Below the pieces are notes generated by a model. That model searched no databases. It was not told the origin of the DNA and was given only the letters and a program-made list of their open reading frames with translations. A stretch of 64,000 nucleotides of DNA from the NCBI GenBank assembly GCA_015075175.1, contig JABTUV010000019.1:1-64000 (forward strand), in the 5' to 3' direction. Below are positions 10,392 to 23,400 of this stretch, piece by piece. Position 1 is the stretch's first letter. Each line of letters opens with the position of its first letter. This DNA is from a bacterium (GTDB lineage: Bacteria; Hinthialibacterota; Hinthialibacteria; H5-UNCL2). The translations under genes were made by a program, and so were the position numbers.

Positions 10392-13300
10392 ATGAGCAAG
10401 TACACAAACGCCTGCCTCGAGTCTCTGGCGGCACGCCTGGACGTCGAGGAGGTTCTCGCGGATATCAACTACCGGCTGGACACGATCCAGCGTAGCCCCG
10501 ACCGGATCAAGTGCTATTGCCCCGTCCACCAGGAATCGATTTTGCGCAGCCTCACCATTGACGTGGGGCGGAAGCGGTTCAATGGCGGCATATCTTTGTG
10601 TCCGCCAGCCGGAGCGGGAGCCTGCTGCGGCTGTGGGCGCTGGCGAAAAGAAAGAAGAGTGGAGGCGGCGGAATACTGGGCGCGAAGCATCAGGTCAAGC
10701 TGGAAGCGGACCCGGAATGGAAGGCGGCGGCTGGGGAGGCGGTGGTGGAAGCGCCGCCGGAAGAGAAGCCCGCGCCCAAGGAAAAGCCGAAGAAGGTGGT
10801 CCCCCCCGAGGCGGCGGTCGCGCGCGGTCCTGCCGAGCCGCCCAAGCGCGGGGGGAAGCTGGTCATCCGCAAGCGCCGGCTGGAACCCGAGCCGGCGGCG
10901 GCCGTGTCCGCGGCGGAAGCCGACGCGCTGGTGCAAGCGCAAGCGGCCATCGCCGCCGGACGACTCGCCGACGCCGCGCGCATCCTCTCCGTGCACCTGG
11001 CGGCTCATCCCGAGGACCTGGAGGCGGTGCTTCTCTCGGCCAACCTGCTGGTGCAACAGAAGGATCGGCAGGGCGCGGCGGATCTTTTGGCTCGCACGCT
11101 TAGGGAGCGCCGGGACAGCCTGTCGGGGCGGGACCTGTTGACACTGTCGTGGCGGCTGCATGAGCTGGAGCCGGAGAGCGCGGCGGCGATCGACGTGATG
11201 GCGGAAATCTACGAGTCGCGCGGGCAACAGGGCGAGGCGCTGGAGAAGTGGTACCAGTCGGCGGACATCTGGCATCGGCGCGGGGACCGCGGGGCCTCGA
11301 TGGCGCGGCTGGAGCGGATTCTCAGCCTGCGACCGGATGAGAGCAAGGCGCTGGAGGCGCTGGCCAAGCTCCACATATTGGAGAAGCAGCCGGAAGCGGC
11401 GGTCGAGACGCTCTTGCGGCTGGCGCGGGTGTATCTGGACAAGGACATGTTGGGCGCGGCGGGAGAGGCCTGCCAGCGGGCGCTGAAGCTCTTCCCCGAG
11501 TCCGTGCCCGTCCTGCTTCTCTCCTCCGAAATCCATGCGCGGCGGGGACTGGAGGCCGAATCGACACAGGCGCTCTTGTCCGCGGCGGCGGTTCACGAGG
11601 CGGCGGGCGAACCGCTGGCGGCGGTGCAACTCCTCTTTTCGAGCCTGGAGAAGCATCCCGAGCGGAGCGGGCTGCGCGAGCGGCTGGCCGACCTCCTGGC
11701 GGGCATGGGACGGCGCGACGCGGCGGCGGCGGAGTATGCGCTCCTGGCCGAGCACTGGAGCGAGCGCGACCTGTTGGGCAAGGCGGTGGAGGCGATCCGG
11801 CGGGCGGCGGAGCTGCATCCGGAGAACGCGGCGCTGCGCGAGCGATGGCTGGGGTTGCTCTTGGAGAAGGGCGACCACGCCGCGGCTGCGGAACTCCTGG
11901 AGCGATGGGCGGCGGAGGCGGAGGAGGCAGGCGACTTCGAGACGGCGCTGGCCTGCCTGGAGCGGCTCCTGGCGCTGGCGCCGGCGGGCGGGGCGCTGCG
12001 ATGCAGGCTGATCGAGTTGTGGGTCGCGGCGGGGCAGGCGCCCTTGGGTTATGAGCGGCTGCGCAGCTTCCTTGAGGATGCGGAGGCGCGCGGGGACGCG
12101 GCCGAGCGGGAGGCGCTTTTGGCTCTGCAAGCCAAACACTGGCCCGACCGGGGCATGGTGGAGGCGCCGGAGTCGGTCCTGGCGGCACCGGCGGCGCCCG
12201 TGGAATCGGCGGTAGAGCGGGCGGCGGGGCGGCTGGCGCGGTACCGAGACGAGAACGAGCGGGAGCGGGCCGCCGCCGAGCTACCCGAGTTACTGGCCGC
12301 GGTAGTGGAGGCGGGCGAAGTCGAGCGCGCCGTGGCGTTGTACTCGGAAACGCGCGCCTGGGCCGCCCTGCCGGCGCACGTCGCGCTTGAGTTCGCCGAG
12401 ATGCTGGCGCGTGCGGGTCGCGGCGACGCGGCGGCGGACGTGCTTGTGTCGGCGGCGGAGGAGGCGCGAGGGGCGGGCGAGCGGAGCGCGGCGGAGGCCG
12501 CGTATCGGCGGGCCGTGGAGCTGGACGGGAACAATCCGCGCGTGTGGCAGGCACGGCTGGCGTTTCTGCGGGAAGACGCTTCGGCGCGCGAGGAGGCGCG
12601 CGCCGCGGCGCTGGCGCTGGCGGAGGTGTACGTGCGCCGCGACCAGGCGGCGCGCGCGCTGCGCCTTTTGGACGAGGTCTATCGGGAGGATCCGCTCGCC
12701 TTCGAGGTGCTCGTGCGGCGCATCGAGCTGGAGGTGGAGGAGGGCCATCCCGACCGGGCCGCAGCCTTGTGCCTGGAGGCGGCCGCGCAGGCGCCGGTTG
12801 AAACGGCGCTCTCCCTGCTCCTGCGCGCGACCGACTTGTCGCCGCAGGACCCGGAGACCTGGCAGGCGCTGTATCGCCATCACGCCGCGGCGGGCCGAGT
12901 CGCGGACGCCTTGTCGGCGCTGGGGACGCTGCTGGACCTATTGGAGCGCAAGGGTCTCGTCGGCAAGTGCCTGGCGCTCTTGGAGGAGGCGCGCGGGGCG
13001 CTTTGCAGCGGCGGGCCGGAGGCGGACGAAGCGGAGATGACGCTGCTTTTGCGGCTGGCGCGGCTTTACGAGGCCAAGGGGGACTGGCGGGCGGCGGCGC
13101 GCGAGTATCTGCGCCTGGCGGAGTTGTCCGAGCGGCGCGAGGGCATCGAACCGGCGTTGGGCTGGGTGCGCAAGGGTTTGGAGCGCGATCCCGACTTCCT
13201 GCGTCTGCGCCTGGTGGAAGCGCGGCTGTTGTCGCGCATGATTCCGCCCGGCGACGCCGCGCGCCGTCTGGCGGGCCTGGCGGCGACGCTCTCGGGTCGA

Positions 13301-16300
13301 ACCGCGCGCGACGCTTCCGCCGACGCCCTCCTGGACGAGGTATTGGCGGAGCTGTTGACGCTGTCGCCGGAGCACGTAGAAGGGTTGCTGCTACTGGCGC
13401 GGCGGCAATTGGAACGCGAGCAGCCGGACGAGGCGCGGCGCTGTTATCTTCGCGCCTGCGAAGCGGCGGAGCAGACCGAGCAGTGGGAGGCGGCGCTGAC
13501 GGCGGCGGAGGCGGTGCGGCGGCTGGACCCGCAGGACCCGGAGATCCTCCTGCGGTTGGCCACGCTTTATCAGCGACGGGGGGAGCCGGCGCGGGCGGTG
13601 GTGTGTCGGACGCAGCGCCTGGAGGCCATGCTGGCGGCATGGCGCGAGAGGCCGGCTGCCCGACGGCGCAGCGCCGTGCTGTCGGAAGCCGAGGCGATTC
13701 TGGCGCTGGAGCCTGGCTCGGAAGCGGCCCGCCGCGCGCGCATCGCCGTGTTCGAGAAGGACGGCGAAACCGAGGCGCTGCGCGGCGAGTGGTACGCGCT
13801 GTTGGAAATCCAATCTGCCTCCGGCCAGCATCTGCCCCAGCTGGAAACCTATCGCCAACTCTTGTCGCTGGAGCCGGACAACGTGGCGTTGCGGCATCGC
13901 TTCGCGGTGCACTTGGAGGGGCTGGGGCGGCTGGCGGAAGCCGTGGAAGAATACCTGGAGTTGGCCGAGCGGCTGGCCGAGAGCCAGCCGATGGCGGCGG
14001 AGGCGCACTGGCGGCGGGCGCTGCAACTGGAGCCGGGTTGCGAGCGGGCGCGGCAGGCGCTGACCGCCCGCGAGCCTGAGGCTGCCGCCGCCGATCCGCT
14101 CAGCGAAGCGGATGCGGCCCTGGCCGCGGGCGACGCGCGCGCGGCGGAGGCGGTTTACCGCCAACTGGTTCTGGAGCGACCGCGCGAGGTTGCCGTGCGC
14201 GAGCGTTTGGTGCGGCTTTATGTCTCGCTGGGAGACTCTGCGCGGGCCATCGCCGAGATCGAGGAGCTGTGCCGCCTGTACGAAGAAGAGGGGCGGCTGT
14301 TGGAGACGGTCGAGCTCTTGCGGCAGGCGGTGGAACTGGAGCCGGGCCGCTGGCAGCTGCACAGCGCCTTGGGGGACCGCTACCAGCGGTTCGGCAATTT
14401 CGCTTCGGCGGAAGCGGCGTATCGGGAGGCGTTGCGGTTGTTGCCCGCCGGGCGCGAGGCGGAACGGCGTGAACTCCACCGGCAACTGGTGGCGGTCACG
14501 CCGGGCAATCTGGAGAGCCTATCGACGCTGGAGCGCTGCCTTTCAGAGGGGGCACTGTCGGCGGGCGAGAGGCTGGAGGCGGACGGGGTGCGGCTGGATA
14601 TTTTGCGGCTGTTGTCGCTGGAGCCGCCCAGCCGGCGCGTGCTCGCGGAGGCGGAGCAGGTGGTGGGGCGGTTGACCTCCGAAGGGGAGGCGGCGCGCGA
14701 GGCGCACGCGCTGTTGGCCGGCATCGCCATGCGGGTCTCGCCCGCCCACGCCGGATCCCATCGCGTCTATCTGGCGGTGCAAGACTATCTTTCTGACCGT
14801 GAGAGCGACGCGCTGGAGGAGGCCGCCGCCGCCTTGGCGCTGCCGCAGCTGGAGAGCGTGGATTTGGCGATTCTCTGCGAGCTATTGCTGCGCCTGGGAG
14901 CGGAGGCCGAGCATCTGGGGGCCGCGCGGCGGCTGGCCGATCGCCTGCTTTCGACCGGGCGCATCGAGGAGGGATTGGCGCAGTGGCGTCTCCTGGTGGA
15001 GCGCCATCCGAGGGACCTGGGGCTGCGGGCGGACTGGATCGCGGCGCTGGAGAACGCGGGCGCGCGGGCCGAGGCGCAGGCGGAAAAGCTGGCGCTGTCC
15101 GCGCTCCATCTGGACCTGGGCGAACGCGTCGAGGCCATCCGTTGGTGCCGGGCGGCGCTGTCTCTGCCGGCGGAGGAGTTCAATCGAATCTGGGAGGAGG
15201 GCGCGGAGGAAGGTCTCGCGGTCAAGAGTCCGTTTTTGCCGGAGGACGTGCCGGTACTGCTGCGGCTGGCGGAGATTCATCGGGCGGGGGGACGGGCGCG
15301 CGAGGAGGCGCGCGTGTGGAAGCTCTTGTCGGCGCATTGCGCGGATCTGGGCCAGTCGCAGGAGGCGATCGCTTACGCGCGGCGGGTGTTGGCGTTGGCG
15401 CCGGACGATACGGCGGCGCACGCACAACTGGCGGCGCTTTATGAAGCCACGGGCGACGCGGCGGGCGCGCTGGCGGCGCGGGTGGAGTTGGCGCGGGTGT
15501 TTCTGGCCAAGGAGGCGCCCGAACGCGCGCTGGCGACCTATCGCGCGGCCCTCGAGCGCAACCCGGACGCGCTGGAGGTGCGCGAGGAATTGGCCTCGGT
15601 GCTCGCGGACCTGGGGCGCGCCGAGGAGAGCACGCGGGAATTGCTCCTGGTGGTGGACCATCTGTGCGCGCAGGGGCGGGGAGAGGAGGCGCTGGCGCGG
15701 CTGGAGCGGTTCGTCGAGAAGGACCCGGGCAGTCCGGCGTTGCGGGAGGCGCGCGCCCGCCAGCTGTTGGCGCTGGGCCGCGAGGTCGAGGCGGTGGGTG
15801 AATATGTGGCCCTGGGCGACGTGTATCGACGACTGGAGTTGACGCGCAAGGCGCAGGAGAGTTACGAGCGCGCGTTGGTTTCGACGGCAGCGAGCCGGCC
15901 CTGGTGCGATTGGCGGGGGTGCTGGTGGATCGCGGGCGGGACCGGGAGGCGGGCGAGCAGTGGTTGCGGCTGGCGCGGTTGCGCTTGCGCGGGCAGGACG
16001 GGGCGGGGGCGGTTGAGGCGTTGTCCGCCGCGCTTTCCGCCGTGCCCGAGCATCCCGCCGCGACCGATCTCCTGATCACTACGCTGGAGGCGGAGCGGGC
16101 GGCGGGCCGCGAGATCGCCCCGGCAGAGTTGTCCGCCGCCTATCTGTCGCGCGCGCGCCGCGAGTTTTCGATGCGGGCGTACCGCGAAGCGCTGGAGTGG
16201 GCGCGCAAGGCGGTTGCGGTCGAGCCGGGGAATTCCGCCGCTTCCCAGTTGCAGGAGGAGATTGTCCGCGTGCTGTCGCGCGAACTGCCCGAGGAGCATT

Positions 16301-19300
16301 TGGAAGTGCGGCAGGAGACGCTCCTGTCGCTGCTTTCCGAGGGCGACACGGCGGGCGCGCTGGCGGTGCTGGAGCGGTTGATCCTGGACTATCCCGACCG
16401 CGTGGACCTGGCGCGGCAACTGGCCGAGCTGTATCGGGAAGCGGGACGGAGCGCGGAGGCGACCGCGCTGCTCGTGCAGCAGGGCCGTCGGCGGCTGGAT
16501 CGCGGCGAAGCGGGCGTGGCGGTGGAACTTCTGCGCGAGGCCTACCACCACAGTCCGGAGAACGCGGCGGTGGGGGAAGTGCTGTTGGAGGCGCTGCTTT
16601 CACAGGGCGAACGGGAGGCGGCGCGGGCGCTGGTGGTGGAGCTGGGGCGGCGGGCGGCGGAGGCGCTGCCGCGGCGAGCCGGCGGCGCCGCCTATCAGGC
16701 CGCCGCGCGCTGGTTCCGCCGCGGCGTCGAGCTGTGGCCCGAATGGGAAGCCGGCTACGAGGCCCTGATCGAGTTGGCCGACAAGGCCAACCGACCCGCC
16801 GACGCGGTGGGATGGCTGGAGGAGCTGCTGGCGTTTCTGGAGAAGCATCGTCGCCACGAGGAGGCGCTGCGGGTGGGGGCGCGGTTGCTCTCCAAGCTGC
16901 CCGAGCCGGACGCGCGCGAGTTGTCCGCGCATCTCGGGCGCGCGCAGGAAAAGGCGCGCCGGCGCATCGGCGCCGAGATGGCGCAGGCCGACCGGCTGGT
17001 GCGGCTGGGGCGGCCGGAGGAGGCCGCCGAACTGCTGATGCTGGCCGCGCACCGGGCGGCCAAGTGCGAGTTGTCCGCCGAGGCGACCCAGCTTTACGCG
17101 CGGGTGATCGAATTGTCCGCGCAGGAGCGGCTGCTCTTTGCCGCGCTGGAGGGGCAGGCCAAGTTGCACGCGGCGGCGGGCCACAAGGAGACGGCTGCGC
17201 AGGTGCTGTGGAGCATGGCGCCGCTGTATGAGCGCGCCGGTGATCTGCGCGCGGTGGGCTGGACCTGCCGGCGCGTCGGGAGCCTGGCGCCCGAGCATCG
17301 CCCGCGCGCGAGCGGCGTTTGCGCTCCTGTCGGGCGCCGGCGGCGCGGAACGCGAGGAGCGCCTTGCCTGCGGCCTCTTTCTGGCCCAGCTCTATCGCAA
17401 GAGCGATCTCTTCGGCAAGGCGGAGGAAGTCTACCGGCAACTGCTGGAGGAATTCCCCGGCGACGACGAGCATCCCGCGCCGGCGTTCGCGCCGCTGGTT
17501 TCGCTGTACCGCGACAAGGGCGAGGAGGATCGACTCTGCCAGTTGTGTCTCTCGCTGGCGGAGAAGAGCGGCGGTCGCGGCCATTTCCGCCGGCAGATCG
17601 AGTATCTGCGGCAGATGCTGAAGCTGCGCGAGGACGATGTGGAGGCGCGGCGGCGGCTGCCCGGCGCGTATTATGCCGCGGGCGACTTCGAGCATGCGCT
17701 GGCCGAGCGCGTCAACCTGGCCATTCTTTACCTGCGGCAGAACCAGCCGGTGCAGGCGCTGGAGACGATCCGCGACATCCTGCGGCAGGACCCGGAGCAC
17801 TCGGTGATACTGGAGCTCCTGGACGTGCTGGTGGAAGAAGAGGCGCTGCGCGGGGCGGTGCTGGACGCGGTGAAGGGGCAGATACGGGAGTTCATGCAGG
17901 AGTCTCCCGAGCGGGCGCGGGCGCTGCTCCTGTCGGCGGGCAAGTGGGCGGGATTGGACCGGTCGCTGGCGCCGCTCCTGGCGGCGGCGTGGGCGGCTGT
18001 GGGCGACCGCGAGGAGGCGGTGCGGTGGGGGCTTGCCTGGGCCGAGTCGGTCGCGGGCGAGAAGGGGGACGCCTCCGCGCTGGGGCCGCTGCGGCAGGTG
18101 CTGGCCTGGGACCCCAAGAATCCCGAGGTGGCGGATCGCATCCAGCGGGTGGAAGGGGCGCTCACCGTACAGCGCGCCGAGGCGCGCCACATGTCGCTGT
18201 GGCAGTCTTCGCTGTTGCTTTTTGCGGAGGAGCGATGGTCGGAGGCGGCGGCGGGCTTCTCCGAGCTTCTTTCCCTGTCGCCGGACGATGCCGAGGTGAA
18301 GTTGCGGCTGGCGCAGGCGCTGTCGCGGCTGGGGCGGGCGGGATCGGAGGCCGATCGGGAGCGGGCGGCGGGGCTGTTTCTGGAGCTGGCCGAGCATGAA
18401 GACCGGCGGGGCGCGGCGGCGCGGGCCGAGGAACATCTGGACAGCGCGGTGGCGCTTCTGCCCGACAGCCTGTCGGTGCGGAACGCGCAGCTGGAGTTCC
18501 TGTCGCGGCGGGGCGAGGCGGCGGCCCTCACGCGCGCCCACGCCGAATTGGCCGCCCTATACCTGCAGGCGGGCGACGAGGAACGGGCGCTCTCCGCCTA
18601 TCGTGCCGCTTTGGCGCTGGCGCCGGAGCGCGTGGACCTCTTGGCGGCGACCGCCGATCTCCTGGCGCGCCGGAATCAGTTCTCGGAGGCGCGCGATCTT
18701 TTCCTGCAACTGGCCGAGCGCGAACTGGCGGGCCATCGCATCATGGCGGCGATTTCGGCCTACCAGCGGGCGCTTTCGTTCCGGCCGGACGATGCCGAGG
18801 TGTTGGACCGGCTGGCGGAGGCGTACGTGGCCAAGGGCGAGTTGTCGTCGGCGCTGGCGCAACGGCGGCGGCGGATCGCGCTCTTGCGGGAGCAGGGCCG
18901 CCGCGAGGAGATGCTGGCGGAGTACGCGCGGCTGGCGCAACTGGACGAAGAGAACGCGCAACTCCTGGTCGAGTGGGCGGAGGCGCTGCGCGAGGCGGAC
19001 CGGCCGGGGGAGGCGGTGGAGAAGTTGCGCGGCGCGGCGGAGAAATACCGCGGGCGGGAACTGCTGGGCAAGGCGGCGGAAATCTATCGGGGCCTCTTTG
19101 AAGAGAATTCGCGCGAGCTCGAGGCGGGTTTGCTGCTGGCGCGCTGCCATGCCGACATGGGCCAGGCCGAGGCGGCGGCGGGGGTGCTCGTGGAGGTAGC
19201 GCGGCGGGCGCTGGCGGTGGGAGAGGCGGCGCGCGCCGAGGAATCGCTGCGCAAGGCGCTGGAGGCTCATCCCCGCAGCCGTGCCGCGCGCCGCGCCCTG

Positions 19301-19615
19301 GCCGATTTCTTCGCCGGCCGCGGCCAGCAAACCGACGCGATTCTCTGGCTCATGCAGCTGGCGGCGCTGCATCGGGAGAGCGGTTCCCCCGACCGCGCCG
19401 CCGAGGTCTACGCCGAGGTGCTCGAGCACGATCCCGACCATGAGCCGGCCTGCCGGCAGCTGTTGCGCTGCCTGGAGGAGACCGGCGAGGAGAAGCGCAG
19501 ATTGGCGACGCTGGAGCGGCTGGCGGGAATTCACGAGCGACGCGGTGCAACTGAAACGGCCTTGGAGGAGTATCTGGCGCTGGTGGATCATTTTCTGGCG
19601 GCGGCGGAGGGCTGA
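10392..19615 (+). CDS. Giant TPR protein with CHC2-like zinc motif at its N-terminus
   Basis: Encodes about 3,070 residues once three frame changes (about 10,590, 15,880 and 17,295) are bridged. The N-terminus (MSKYTNACLESLAARLDVEE) contains IKCYCPVHQESILRSL, a C-x2-H pattern like the CHC2 zinc finger of DnaG primase. The downstream cysteine pair is blurred by the first frame break, after which SRSGSLLRLWALAK resumes. The rest is an almost unbroken chain of 34-residue-type helical repeats rich in Ala, Glu, Leu and Arg (for example ALYEATGDAAGALAARVELA). No signal peptide or membrane helix is seen, so a cytoplasmic scaffold is inferred. A consensus promoter lies just upstream. The partner and process are unknown; a second TPR gene with the same style follows 0.9 kb downstream. 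Confidence 0.75.
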
Positions 19616-19622
19616 CAATGTT

Positions 19623-19688
19623 TCTTACTCTTACTCTTAATCTTACTCTTAATCTTAATCTTGCTCTTGCTCTTACTCTTAATCTTAT
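19623..19688. repeat. Family D hexamer array, pyrimidine orientation
   Basis: About eleven units of CTTACT, CTTAAT and CTTGCT starting five bases after the giant TPR stop codon. It is the inverse complement of the AAGATT/AAGAGC array at 20279-20420, so the two arrays bracket the four-helix-bundle gene in inverted orientation. Confidence 0.9.
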
Positions 19689-19727
19689 TGACGACGGCAA
19701 AAGCAGTGGAACATCGCGCGGAAGAGC

Positions 19728-19765
19728 GATAGGACCTATGGGACCCATGGGACGTATGGGACGCA
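19728..19765. repeat. Family C repeat
   Basis: AGGACCTATGGGACCCATGG followed by GACGTATGGGACG. It lies between the pyrimidine hexamer array and the four-helix-bundle gene. Confidence 0.75.
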
Positions 19766-19888
19766 CGCCGCGGGATTCCATTGTTTGTGCAGCGATCAAT
19801 AATCTTGCTCCCAATCTCTTCCTCAACCGCAACCGTGCTACATTCGCGCCTTCAAGTCAGAGCGGAATTCTCCATAGGTACCCATGCT

Positions 19889-20257
19889 ATGCAATTTGAC
19901 CACGAGAAGCTGAACGTTTACAGGGCGAGCCTGGATTTCAACCGCCGGATCGGCGAAATGGTCGGAACCTTGCGCGACTGCAATCGCCACGTACGCGACC
20001 AACTGGCGCGAGCGGCGCTGTCGATCTCGCTCAATATCGCGGAGGGAAACGGCAGAAGATTGCAGGGAGAGCGCAGGCGGTTCTTTGAGATTGCGCGTGG
20101 ATCGGCGCTGGAGTGCGCAGCGGCGCTGGACGTGCTCGCCGTGTCGGGCGTGTGTCGGACGGAGGATGTTGATCCGTGCAAGGCCTTGCTTGTCGAGATC
20201 GTCTCGATGCTGACGAAGATGGCCGGTCCCGTGCACCGCGCGGGACGGGAGGAGTGA
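19889..20257 (+). CDS. Four-helix-bundle protein of the 23S rRNA intervening-sequence family
   Basis: 122 residues beginning MQFDHEKLNVYRASLDF. The pattern FDHEKLNVY...F, QLARAALSISLNIAEGNGR and FFEIARGSALECAAALDV matches the small four-helix-bundle family (TIGR02436 type) first described as proteins encoded in intervening sequences of bacterial 23S rRNA and related to the Avd accessory protein of diversity-generating retroelements. Members are basic and form ring-like oligomers; their role outside retroelements is not settled. The next upstream ATG (19884) is in another frame, so 19889 is the start. Here the gene is not in rRNA. It sits between two giant TPR genes and is flanked by hexamer arrays in inverted orientation (19623-19688 and 20279-20420), which suggests an independently acquired cassette. 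Confidence 0.9.
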   Translation: MQFDHEKLNVYRASLDFNRRIGEMVGTLRDCNRHVRDQLARAALSISLNIAEGNGRRLQGERRRFFEIARGSALECAAALDVLAVSGVCRTEDVDPCKALLVEIVSMLTKMAGPVHRAGREE

Positions 20258-20278
20258 GGACGCTTGAGGGCAGGGGAG

Positions 20279-20420
20279 AGATTAGGAGTAGGAGTAGGAG
20301 TAAGAGCAAGATTAAGAGCAAGATTAAGAGCAAGAGCAAGAGCAAGAGCAAGAGCAAGAGCAAGATTAAGAGTAAGAGTAAGAGTAAGAGTAAGATTAAG
20401 ATTAAGATTAGGATCAAGAT
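20279..20420. repeat. Family D hexamer array, purine orientation
   Basis: About 23 units, mostly AAGAGC, AAGATT and AAGAGT, beginning 22 bases after the four-helix-bundle stop. Two of the three forward frames stay open (for example KIKSKSK), the third stops where TAA falls in GATTAA. The array is bounded downstream by the second TPR gene. Confidence 0.95.
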
Positions 20421-20494
20421 GGGCGCGTGCGAGGAGATTCACGCACCATGGGAGTCTTGAACCAACCAATGGGACCGGCCAGTAACAGCCCCGC

Positions 20495-23400
20495 ATGGTG
20501 GAAGCGTTGCGGCCCTGAGCGAGCCGAGGCGCTGGCGCCGGGGCGGCCCGACATTACCGAGAGACTTGCGCGGGCGCACGAGCTTCTGGGGCGGCACGAC
20601 TCGGCGACGCAGTACCGGCTGCTGTCGGCGCGGCAGTGGGAGGAACATGGAGAGGCCGAGGCGGCGGAGCGGACGTATCGCGCGGTTTTGGAGCGGGAAC
20701 CGGCGCACGCAGTGGCAGGGCAGTGCCTCATGGATCTCCTGCTGGACTCGGGTCGGGAGGCGGAAGCGGGAGAGTTGATCCTGGCGTGCGCGGAACGGCT
20801 GGCGGATCGCGGTGAAGTGGCGCGGGCGATCGAGGTTGTCCGACGGGGCCTGGAGCGGGTTCCGGAGGCTGCGCTGGAACGGCGGCTGGCGGAGCTTGGA
20901 GGAGCGGGCGCGGGCGCTGACGCCGCCCAAGCGCCCCTGAAACTGGCGCGGGCAGGCGGGCGCCGGGCGGAGGATGGATGCGATAACCTTACTGGCGCGC
21001 GCGCGCGCTGGCGCCGGAGGCCAACGAGACGACTACCGAGCCGGCTGAGTTGCTGGCGGAGGAAGGTCAGCTGGCGGAGGCGCGCCGCCTCTATGTTTCT
21101 CTGGCCGACGGCGCGGAACACCGCCTGGCCTGGGACGAGGCTTTGGGCTGGCTGGCGCGGGCGGAGGCGCTGGGCGAGCCGCCGCCACTGCTCTTGTCGC
21201 GGCTGGCGGAGGCGGCCCGCGCGCCGACCGACCTGAGGAGGCGCGACGCGCGCTGGCCCGCCTGGCGGATGTTTACGAGTCGCTCTCAACACGCGGCAGA
21301 TGGCGGAGACGCTGCGGCGGCTATTGGAACTGTCTCCCGACGACGTAGCGGGCGCGCGTCTGGCGGAAGCCTTCCACGCCATGGTACACCCCGGCCAGGC
21401 GGAGCAGCAACTGCTGTAGGCGGCGCTGCAGGAAGCGCAGACGGGGGCGACCGAACGCGCACTTGTACTCTTGCGCCAGGCGTACCAGTGGGCGCCGGAG
21501 GACGCGGGGGTGGTCGAGGCGTTAGTAGACGCCCTGGAGGCGGCGGGCAAGCGCGAGGAGGCGGCGGAGGTTTGCCTGGAGCGGGCGAGAGGCATGCATC
21601 TGCCGCGCCAGGCGTCGCAGATCGAAGAGCTGTGCGGGCGCGCGCTGGAGTTGGCGCCCGAGTGTGCCGCGGCGCGCGAGCGGCGGGTGGAGGCGCTGGC
21701 GGCGCTGGGTCGGCGCGAGGAGGCCGCCGAGTCGGCCCTGGGTCTGGCGCACTTGCGCGAGCGCGAAGGCGCCCTGCCGCAGGCGGAGAGCTGGGTGCAA
21801 CGCGCCCGCCAGTTGGTCCCCGAGCACCCCGCCGCGCGTGAATTGCTCTTCAACCTCCTGGAACAGTCCGGCGATGCCGAGCGCTTGCAGCGGCAAGTCC
21901 TGGAGGAGGTGGGCGATCTCACCGCGCTGGGGCGGCGCCTGGAGGCGCTGCAACTGCTGGCGTGGGGGGCCGGGAAGTTTCCCGACTCGGAAGCGATCCT
22001 GCGGCGACGGCTGGAGTTGGCGGAGCAAAGCGAGGATGCCGCCCTGGTGGGCGCGACGCTGGCCGGGTTGGCGCAGTTATACGCGAGGCGGCCCGCTTCG
22101 CCCGAGGCGCTGTCGGTGTTTGCGCAGCGCGCGCGGCTGATGCCCGAGGACCGCCCCGCGGCAGAGCAGTGGCTGGTCTGCGCGGAGGCTCTGAACGCCG
22201 CTTCCGCGATCCAGGAGGCCCGCCAGCACCTGGTCGGGGTGTTGCGGCGGGCCGGGGACCGGCAGGCGCTGCTGGCGCAACTGGAGCGCTTGATCGCGGC
22301 GCGTCCCGACGATCTCACACTCCTGGAGGAGCGCTTGGCGGTCGCCGGAGCGGAGGCGCCGGTGGAGATGCAGACGGCTTGGCGGCGCGAGTTGGCGGAG
22401 GCCGCGTTTCGCGCGGGACTGTACGGCAAGGCGATGGAGGTCTACGGCCGGATGGCCGAAGCGGAGCCGCTGGCGGTGGTGTGGCACGAGCAGCGGGCGC
22501 TGTGCGCGTTGAAGCTGGGCAGTCCGGCGGACGCGGTAGCGGCGTATCGCGCGGGGGCGGCGAAGTTGTGGGAGGAGGGCCGTGCGGCGGAAGCGTACGG
22601 CCTACTGGCGCGAGCCATCGCGTTGGCGCCGGCGCAGCCGGCCTTGCGCGCCGAGGAGGTCGAGCTGCTCTTGGCGCTGGATGAGCCGGGCCGGGCGGCG
22701 GCGAGCCTGCGCGAGCTGTCGGCGCTCTTGGCGCGCGAGGGATCGTTGGAGAAGGCCGTGGCGGCCTTGGCGCGGGCCGTCAAACTGCTTCCCGACGAGC
22801 CGGCCCTGCGCGTGGAATTGATCGACCTTTATCGCCGCGCGGGCATGACGGAAGCGGCGGGCGAGGCGGCGCGCGCCCACGCGCGGAGCTGTTACGAAGC
22901 GGGACGGCTGGAGGAGGCGCTGGAGATGCTGGAGCGTGCCGTGGCGGTCGACGAACACCACCGGCCGACGCTGCTTCTGCGCATTGAGTGGCTGGTGGAA
23001 GCGGGCCGGAAGGAGGAGGCGGCTCGCGCCGCGCTCGAGCTGTCCCAGCGCGAGCGCCAGCAAGGCCAACTGGCCGAGGCGCGCGAGACGCTCGCTCGCG
23101 CGGCAGCCCGGATCACGGCTCACTGGAACGGCGTGGCGCCAGATGGAGCCGACACGCCGAAGTATCGCCGGCGTTCGGGGCTTTGGAGCGGATCGAGATG
23201 GCGAATCGGTTGCTGGCGCAAGGCTGGACCGAGGCCGCCGTACCGACTTCGAGGAGATGCTGTCGCAGCCGGACAACCTGGAGGTGCGGGCCGGGCTGGC
23301 GGCGGCCTACCGAGCTTGCGGACGGCTGGCGGAGGCGGCGGAGCTATGCTGTCGCTGGCGCGCGTGACGCGGAGCGGGCAGCCCTGCCGGCGGCGATGCG

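Noticed and set aside
20176-20485. Basic KSKSK- and RARARA-type peptides from the hexamer array
   Set aside because: They arise only because two frames of the AAGAGC array lack stops; no start site or conserved sequence supports translation.
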